Shown: in pieces, positions 57,844-64,000 of the stretch
How positions within the stretch are numbered: position 1 is the first letter of the stretch
How the letters are laid out: every line of letters starts with the position of its first letter
Origin: Stenopsyche tienmushanensis
Taxonomy: Eukaryota; Arthropoda; Insecta; Trichoptera; Stenopsychidae
DNA: 64,000 bases
Direction of reading: 5' to 3'
Assembly: GCA_008973525.1 (NCBI GenBank)
Contig: WACJ01000248.1
Coordinates: forward strand, 248,001 to 312,000
Notes under the pieces: model-generated
Seen by the model: only the letters and a program-made list of their open reading frames with translations
The model's database searches: none
Told to the model about the DNA's origin: nothing
Translations under genes and position numbers: made by a program

Positions 57844-59363
57844 CCTTTCCGTCACGATGCTTAGAAATGAGCTTTAGGATCCGATGGGGGACCTAAGAGA
57901 CCCCAAAAATTTTAAGTTAAAATTTAGGCTGTTTGAAACCCAAACTTATTGTAAAGAGGGTACCTTTCTTCTTAATTGTAATATTTCATCATAAATTACG
58001 ACATTTGATCGAAATTTGATCAAAATTTAGGAAAAATGACAGCGAGCAGCGACATAGCGTCACCAAGAGATCATGTTCTCGAATGCGAGCCCTGCCTGCA
58101 CGATGAGTCACACTCTCAAGCTACAGAGCGTTTGCAAAGTATACATAACATTTTAAATGTTTGTTACGGAATTAATTTTTAAAACTTCAATAAAAACATA
58201 CATATTATATTTATAACGAATTAAAATATTACTAAATTATAACAAATTAATTGTTGCAAACTATGTACAGTCTTTACAAAATAATGCCTTTTTCTGTACT
58301 CTATGAAGGGTGCATATTGATTTTTTGCACAAGGAACATTGAAGAAACATCTTTCTGGCATCATTACGCGGACAAAAATTGCATTTAGCCCTTTTACGAG
58401 AAACTGATGGTGCAGACATTTCTTCTGTTTCTGTTCCGATATACTTGCGTCTGCTTTGTGCTGTTGTCGCTTAAGTGCTGGGAATCCTGGTGATTAGTTG
58501 CAAAAGTTTTGGATAATCGATTTACCTTATCTACGTTATCGTCGACTATTCGAAGATCCGCACATAAAGAGGGAAAACCCATCGCCTTTTGTTTGACCGA
58601 TTTTACGAACATCGGGTGTAAAATATCATGCATTTTGTGTACAATAAAAATTAGATCACTAGTCTTCAATCACTAGGCAATCGAGTGTAACGTGAGTGTT
58701 TAAATTACAATGCAAACGATCCTGAATTTCAAATTTTGAATGATGAGGAAATAATTGAAGAAATATCTGCCTTCTTCAAATATCTTATATATCGTTAGAA
58801 CATTCGCGATTTATCAGCTTCTAAAAGAAGAGCGAGCTTTAATCGATACTTAATTTTTTGATAAAAAATAATTTGTTATATGTGTATGTGTTTGTAAATC
58901 TAGACGAGTAAAAATTATTCATACTTTCCCTGTTAGTTATGATTTTTTTTCGAAATATCCGGATTTTTCGGTATCTGGACTACCTTCATCCCCAATTAGT
59001 CCGGATAATCGAGGTTCTACTGTATTACAATGTATAAAAGAAAAAGATGCACTAGGATTGAAATGCGTCTGCTCAACTCAACAACTGAAAGAGCAATGCA
59101 AAAGAGTTTAGGGTATGCCGGTAGCTACGGCGAGTGCGATCTCACACGCATTCACACTAATGCACACGTATACAATACTCATAAACAAATTTTATATTTT
59201 ATTATTTTCTCTTATTTGCGGTTGAAAAAAAGTCCTGATTTTTTAATTATATATTCTTTGGGAGCTTTGTCACAAATACAAAAAGTTTCAAATGCGTAGT
59301 ATATATATTAGAGGAGTTATTCGAATAAAATCGAAATGAAGGTACCCCATCGGTACGGGAGGG
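57844..59363 (-). mobile_element. Second piggyBac-type element, internally deleted, with nested Tigger piece
   Basis: TTAA at 57840-57843 and 59364-59367. The right end, read inward, is CCCTCCCGTACCGATGGGG; the left end is CCTTTCCGTCACGATGC with GATCCGATGGGGGACC slightly further in. Minus strand 58261-58445 encodes a piggyBac C-terminal Cys-rich domain (KYIGTETEEMSAPSVSRKRA, CNFC, CSLCKKSIC, CKDCT, stop). The rest of the transposase is missing, replaced by the Tigger fragment. Confidence 0.8.
58446..59022 (+). mobile_element. pogo/Tigger fragment inside the piggyBac
   Basis: Right end TCCGGATAATCGAGGTTCTACTG followed by TA is a Tigger-type terminus. About 58455-58620 matches the minus strand of 13480-13660 in the pogo element of gene 2, over CTTAAGTGCTGGGAATCCTG and the following 150 bp. 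The left terminus was not located. Confidence 0.65.
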
Positions 59364-59367
59364 TTAA

Positions 59368-60357
59368 GGAAAAATCTGTGAAAAGCTTACGTGCAAACCG
59401 TGAAATTAATGTTTGCCTCGGTTTTAAATTCAAGGGGTAGTCTCGCTACAATCTTGGCCACGACTTTAATTGTGATTACCTAACCCAGTTGGAAGAATGC
59501 ACGCTGTCTCGGAGGCAAAAAAATGTTAAAAACTTAAATATTTAAATACTTTTGTACATATTGATTCTGGACTAGGGTAGAAACACAATTTCGTCGTCAA
59601 CTATTAATGAAACTTCAAAACATCTGGCTCCAAGTTTGATTAACAATCAATATCAAATATTTGTTGTTAAATTTCAGAACAAACAGCAGGTCATCACCCA
59701 CTCGGTTTGCGTGACAAACGCCACTTATTTCCAACACACGCTCTAGACTTCCAGAGAAAAACGCCTGAACTATGAATAAGTATCGAAGTCCTACGATAAT
59801 TTCCGAAATTGACGACATCCATCGAGTCTTTTCGCTGGAAGGCATTCAATATTCAAATCATTTAACGAGGACCCACAGATTAATTATTGACGATCATCAA
59901 AACGACATTTGTTTCGCGCGGAAAAACACAGCTGGTTAGCGCTACGGAGGTAAATGCAAATTATTCATCGTCGAAATGTTAAAAACGACTCTTGGGATTG
60001 AACACGACGTCCAAGAAGTCTTAATTAGTGGAAGAATTGAGTGGTCCCAAGAAAGACATTAGCGGGCGACTTGAAAAATTGCATGATGGATCGCCTCAAT
60101 GCATCATTCCATTTTAACAATCAAATCTGTATCCGCTTCGAAAATTAGTCATTGCATAATTGAAAAAATTGCATGCCAAACAGATCGTTTGGTCAGCTCC
60201 AGGCGGAATGCATAGGTGACCAGGTAACAAAGGAGCAAGTCAAAAAACCGATAAAAACACCATAAAATATGCGACGTTATCGAACCAAATCCAATATTAT
60301 TCAATGAAATGATTATAAAATGTATCGAATTGCGATCCATAGCGTGTTAAAATATTG
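59368..60357. other. Unassigned sequence
   Basis: No gene or repeat recognised. Confidence 0.4.
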
Positions 60358-60359
60358 TA

Positions 60360-62284
60360 TGATATACTCTCGATTATCCGGGCTAGTGTTGGGGACAAAA
60401 GGCACGGATAACAAGAATCATCAAATTTTTACTTGGGTTTGAATATATAATATAATAATACATTTACAATTTTTTTTAATATAATTTTAATACTCAGTAT
60501 TTATTAAGAAAAACGCTTAAAGTTAAGCAGACAAGCGACCATTAGTATATAAAGCGTTACCAAAATATTTTAAAAAATGTATACGAGTACATTTTTTGAG
60601 ATTTTTTAAACAAATTTCTAAAACTATTATATCGTTCTATTCAAATCCTCTTGTTCAACGTAATCTAGCAATGTTTAAGTATAATTCAAGAGCCGTTTTA
60701 TAACTAATGTATTCATTGGTATTTTATTCAATTGTAGTGTCACTCTCATTTTCTTCCTCAATATTTGCATCTAGGGGTCCCAATCGAATATTCGAATATT
60801 CGATATTCGAATATATTTGCCCGTTTTCCAATATTCGTATATTCGAATATTTGTAAAATTAATCGAATATTATTCGTTATATATTTTTTATGAAAATTGC
60901 TCGATGTTCTTCTGCTAATCGAAATAGCAACAAAGAAATGCAAAAAAGTGCCAAGTTTATTGAAATTATTTTATTAAATTTGTGTAAAGTTTATTAAAAA
61001 ACTATTCAAAAATATCGATCATACCAAAGAAAAGGGTGATATTTTAGATACTGTCGATAAAACCAAATGACAACTGAGAGGGTTTTTTTAACAGCAGGCT
61101 CAATAAAAATGAAATTACGACCAAGCTTAAAAGTAGAACGTTCAATACACTTTTTTTAAAAAATATGTATTGTTGAAAAGTAAATAAAATTCTGATCCTT
61201 TTGATTTCGTTGAAACCAAAAACATTAAAATTTCACTTGATTTCTAGCCTTTGTCTATAAGAAAACGCGTTGCGCAACAGAAGATGATACTTCTCGCCCT
61301 CTTTGTGTGATGGGATCAAGACTCTTCCTTCCTGAGGGAATAAATTTATTTCTAATGAAGGGAACTTTATAGAAAAATAAGATGCTCCATTTATATTTTT
61401 ATATAATAACACTAATGAAAAATTCCGGGTTATATTTGAATCACCCTCGTCTACATATATAAAATATTCGAATACTCGAATATTCGAATATTTTACCAAT
61501 TTCACATTCGATATTCGAATAATTGATTTTACGAATATTTGGGACCCCTATTTGCATCATCCATGCGCTTTAAACCTGGATCAAATCATAATCGAGCCAC
61601 TATTCGATGTTATACCTATCCACGTTTTAAAAAAAAAATTTTTTTTCGAATAATCCACATATTTCAAAAACCCGCGGTAATCCGGCGACCCCTGCAGTCC
61701 GACATCCCAATACAAGTATAGCACGTGTGTACGACAAAGCTTCGTTTTTGTAAAAAATGCAAAAGTGTGATTCTGGACTACCTAAATCGTAATAAATACT
61801 TTTGTAAGATGCCAAGTAAAACACAAAATTTCAAGAGAGCTTGAAAAAAAAGTTGTTTTACAAGAAGATAACAAAAAAGAAGACTTTGTAGCCAGCATGA
61901 GAAAAATCGTCATAGAATAGGTTTGATAACGATAACATCAAAAAAAATCCAAGTGGTCAATACAAGGGGTCGGGGGCAGTACTATGTAGTCCGACAACGC
62001 CTTACAAAACGTTTGTCGGATTACCGCAGGTATACTGCATATCATCTGTTTCGTTCTCTTCAAAAAGCATTAAATGTGTTTCCATGTCAGTAAGTGTTAC
62101 TGGCTTTACTTTTGATATTACATTAGGGGGCAAAAATTTTGCAAACATAAGTTCGTTTGGACAAAAAGTAGCATTATCTAATAATAATACTGTTTTTGTG
62201 GCAATCCCTTTTTTTAAAAAAAAAACTTACACCTCGCGAACCCATTTTCGATTAAACCGCACCCGGATAATCGAGAGTACACTG
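60360..62284 (-). mobile_element. Tigger-type DNA transposon, interrupted by a hAT
   Basis: TA on both sides (60358-60359, 62285-62286). The inverted ends share CTCGATTATCCGGG (left TGATATACTCTCGATTATCC; right, read inward, CAGTGTACTCTCGATTATCC). Across the hAT insertion the minus strand reads an acidic DDANIEEENESDTTIE, as at the C-terminus of Tigger transposases. No intact transposase remains. Confidence 0.82.
60772..61550. mobile_element. hAT non-autonomous element with exact 8-bp target duplication
   Basis: 779 bp flanked by TTTGCATC on each side (60764-60771, 61551-61558), the 8-bp duplication typical of hAT. Inverted ends TAGGGGTCCCAATCGAATAT and TAGGGGTCCCAAATATTCGT. Subterminal zones are made of repeated ATTCGAATA palindromes. 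No transposase. 61262-61460 is a mariner 3' end also found at 62393-62580. Confidence 0.93.
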
Positions 62285-62289
62285 TAATA

Positions 62290-62580
62290 AAATACAAATG
62301 GAGTATCTTATATTTCTACATAGTTTCCGTCATTAGAAATACATCTATTCCATCGGAGAGAAAGCTTTTTGATCCCGTCGCCGAAGAAAGAATAATTAAA
62401 CGTTGCGCAACAGATGATGCTACTTCTCGCCTTCTTGTTTCAGCGACGGGATCAAGAAAATCCGATGGATTTTTTTCTAATGAAGGGAACTATATAGAAA
62501 AATAAAATACGCCATTTGTATTTGTATATTTATCAATAAACAATATTCCAGGTTATATTTGAATCACCCTCGTTTATTAA
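62290..62580. mobile_element. Palindromic pair of mariner 3' ends
   Basis: 62300-62390 on the minus strand encodes a mariner C-terminus (FFGDGIKKLSLRWNRCISND, then GNYVE, stop). 62443-62510 on the plus strand encodes a second one in the opposite direction (FSDGIKKIRW, frameshift, SNEGNYIEK). The result is an inverted repeat of about 85 bp with a short centre. The right part, to GGTTATATTTGAATCACCCT, also occurs inside the hAT at 61262-61460. Confidence 0.8.
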
Positions 62581-64000
62581 ACAAATATCGACGTTATGTG
62601 GACAAAGATTCGACACGCATAGAAAATGACATTTGATGACATAGAAGATTGACATTTGAATTTTGGATGTCGACAAATCGACACGAAATATTTGCATTTA
62701 CACATTAAAAAATATATTTACGTTTGATTCCATCAATACAAACATTAAGACACGAATACACAACAAACACAAAAAAAGTACTATCTATCACGGATCAAAA
62801 ATTTAACGTGATTAAACCCGACCACAAATTTTCATTCGATATTTTATTTTGTCATAACAATGGTGGCATAATGGGTTAGTTTCTGGACTCTTATTATAAA
62901 AAGTCCAGCTTCGGATCCAGATTATGGAAAGAATTATCCCCATTACAACAATGTTTTGAGATCGAACGTATTCATTTTTATGCTCAATCGTCTCGATTCA
63001 CGTGTATGCCAATTTCCTGGAGCGTGATAGCAGGATTAACGTCTTGACCCTTTGATGAGTATGCACGCACATGTTGTGTGCGCAATACGTACGCAAATTT
63101 CGCTAGCCATGTGATATGATCACGACCCTAAACCACAACGGAATACAAGGCGAGTGCACAATGATAAACAACTGAAAAGGAGGGGTTTTTCCAACAAATT
63201 TAGAAACCCTACGAAGGGAGGAGAGGATTTTGATTCTAAATTGTAAAAGTTTACCCCATGAGCCACCGAAATTAACATGTCAAAAATGCCTTTTCATTTT
63301 CTTTAATTCAATTGGATAGACGAAGCATTGTGAAAACATAAAAATAATGAAAAACCACAAATTATAGTAATATTGATTTTATTATAAAGGGCCTCTTAGC
63401 TAAGGAAAGCTAATTTTGTACTAGGGCGAATTTGAATACGATTTTATTATAGTTCCATGAAATGGAACAAATTCTATGCAAATACAAGCATTAAATATTA
63501 GCGGCGTTCAATTGGGGGAGGTAACGAAATATATTTATCTGGGTCAGATGGTTGCCATATCTGGAAACAGAAACTGGGGTATAAGTGTTTTTTAAGAGAA
63601 CATGTGATACTTTACGAGTTATATCGGCGAAGCATGCCTTGCAAATTTTATGAATTAAAAAATGAAAAATTGAAAAGTTTCATCCGACAGATTTTAAGTA
63701 CACACTCGTTGCTTTACGCGAGAAAGCGACGAGCGTTAAACGAAACCGCGTTAAGCGAGATCATTTTGACATGGCCGATCATTAATCAAGTGTGACACAG
63801 CAAACGTGCGTTCGCCGCATATGATGAATCGATTTCAAGTATATTGTTTATGTTTACGCGAAGAAATGAACTATTTATTTGTGTACAAGCTTCATACACG
63901 CTGCGACGGTCCCGATAGATAAGTGGACTTGTGCGACAAACGAATATAGTATCTAAATGTATGATAATTTTAAATTAGCTCACTATTCTTATGGTTAAAA
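62581..64000. other. Right end of window, unassigned
   Basis: No gene recognised. 63053-63078 matches the first bases of the LTR at 52798 (GATGAGTATGCACGCACATGTTG) and is probably a scrap of that family. The kinesin's missing first exon was looked for here and not seen. Confidence 0.4.

Overview
This is nuclear DNA from an insect: AT-rich, genes split by GT-AG introns, takeout/JHBP-type genes (an arthropod family) and a dense mix of piggyBac, mariner, pogo/Tigger, hAT, LINE and LTR remnants. The order is not settled by anything I can read. No bacterial, organellar, CRISPR or RNA-gene signal was recognised.

Region 1 (about 0.8-25.3 kb, all on the minus strand) is a tandem array of takeout/juvenile-hormone-binding-protein-like secreted proteins. 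Four complete genes (5896-9043, 11092-14293, 19889-21662, 23493-25257) each have six coding exons. Exons 3-6 are exactly 71, 140, 150 and 158 nt in every copy. A fifth copy is represented only by its 73-nt signal-peptide exon (848-920), the rest lying to the left of the window. The last three copies share introns, flanks, a TATA box and a non-coding leader exon, so they arose by tandem duplication of roughly 2.5-4 kb units. Mobile elements have since pushed the units apart; one pogo element can be dated as later than the duplication because the sister genes keep the empty TA site.

Region 2 (about 26-30.3 kb, plus 14.9-19.5 kb) is mobile-element debris: hAT-like repeats with mariner remnants, a long inverted repeat, three 65-bp tandem copies of a mariner DDE motif, LINE and LTR pieces, and a duplicated block on each side of genes 3 and 4.

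Region 3 (33.0-55.2 kb, minus strand) is a KIF21-type kinesin. I could join 22 exons, 4512 nt, into one open frame of 1503 codons plus stop: the motor domain from the P-loop onward, long coiled coils, and a seven-bladed C-terminal WD40 domain. The exon(s) for about the first 85 residues were not found and probably lie beyond the right edge. A 75-nt phase-0 candidate cassette exon lies in the first large intron. The introns hold mariner, piggyBac, hAT-like and LTR remnants.

Region 4 (55.3-64 kb) lies upstream of the recognised kinesin exons and is mostly nested transposons: a piggyBac derivative holding a Tigger piece, and a Tigger element split by a hAT element that itself carries a mariner end. 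I found no new multi-gene system. The most informative items are the takeout-like array with its shared promoter architecture, the candidate kinesin cassette exon, and several nested transposons with exact target-site duplications.
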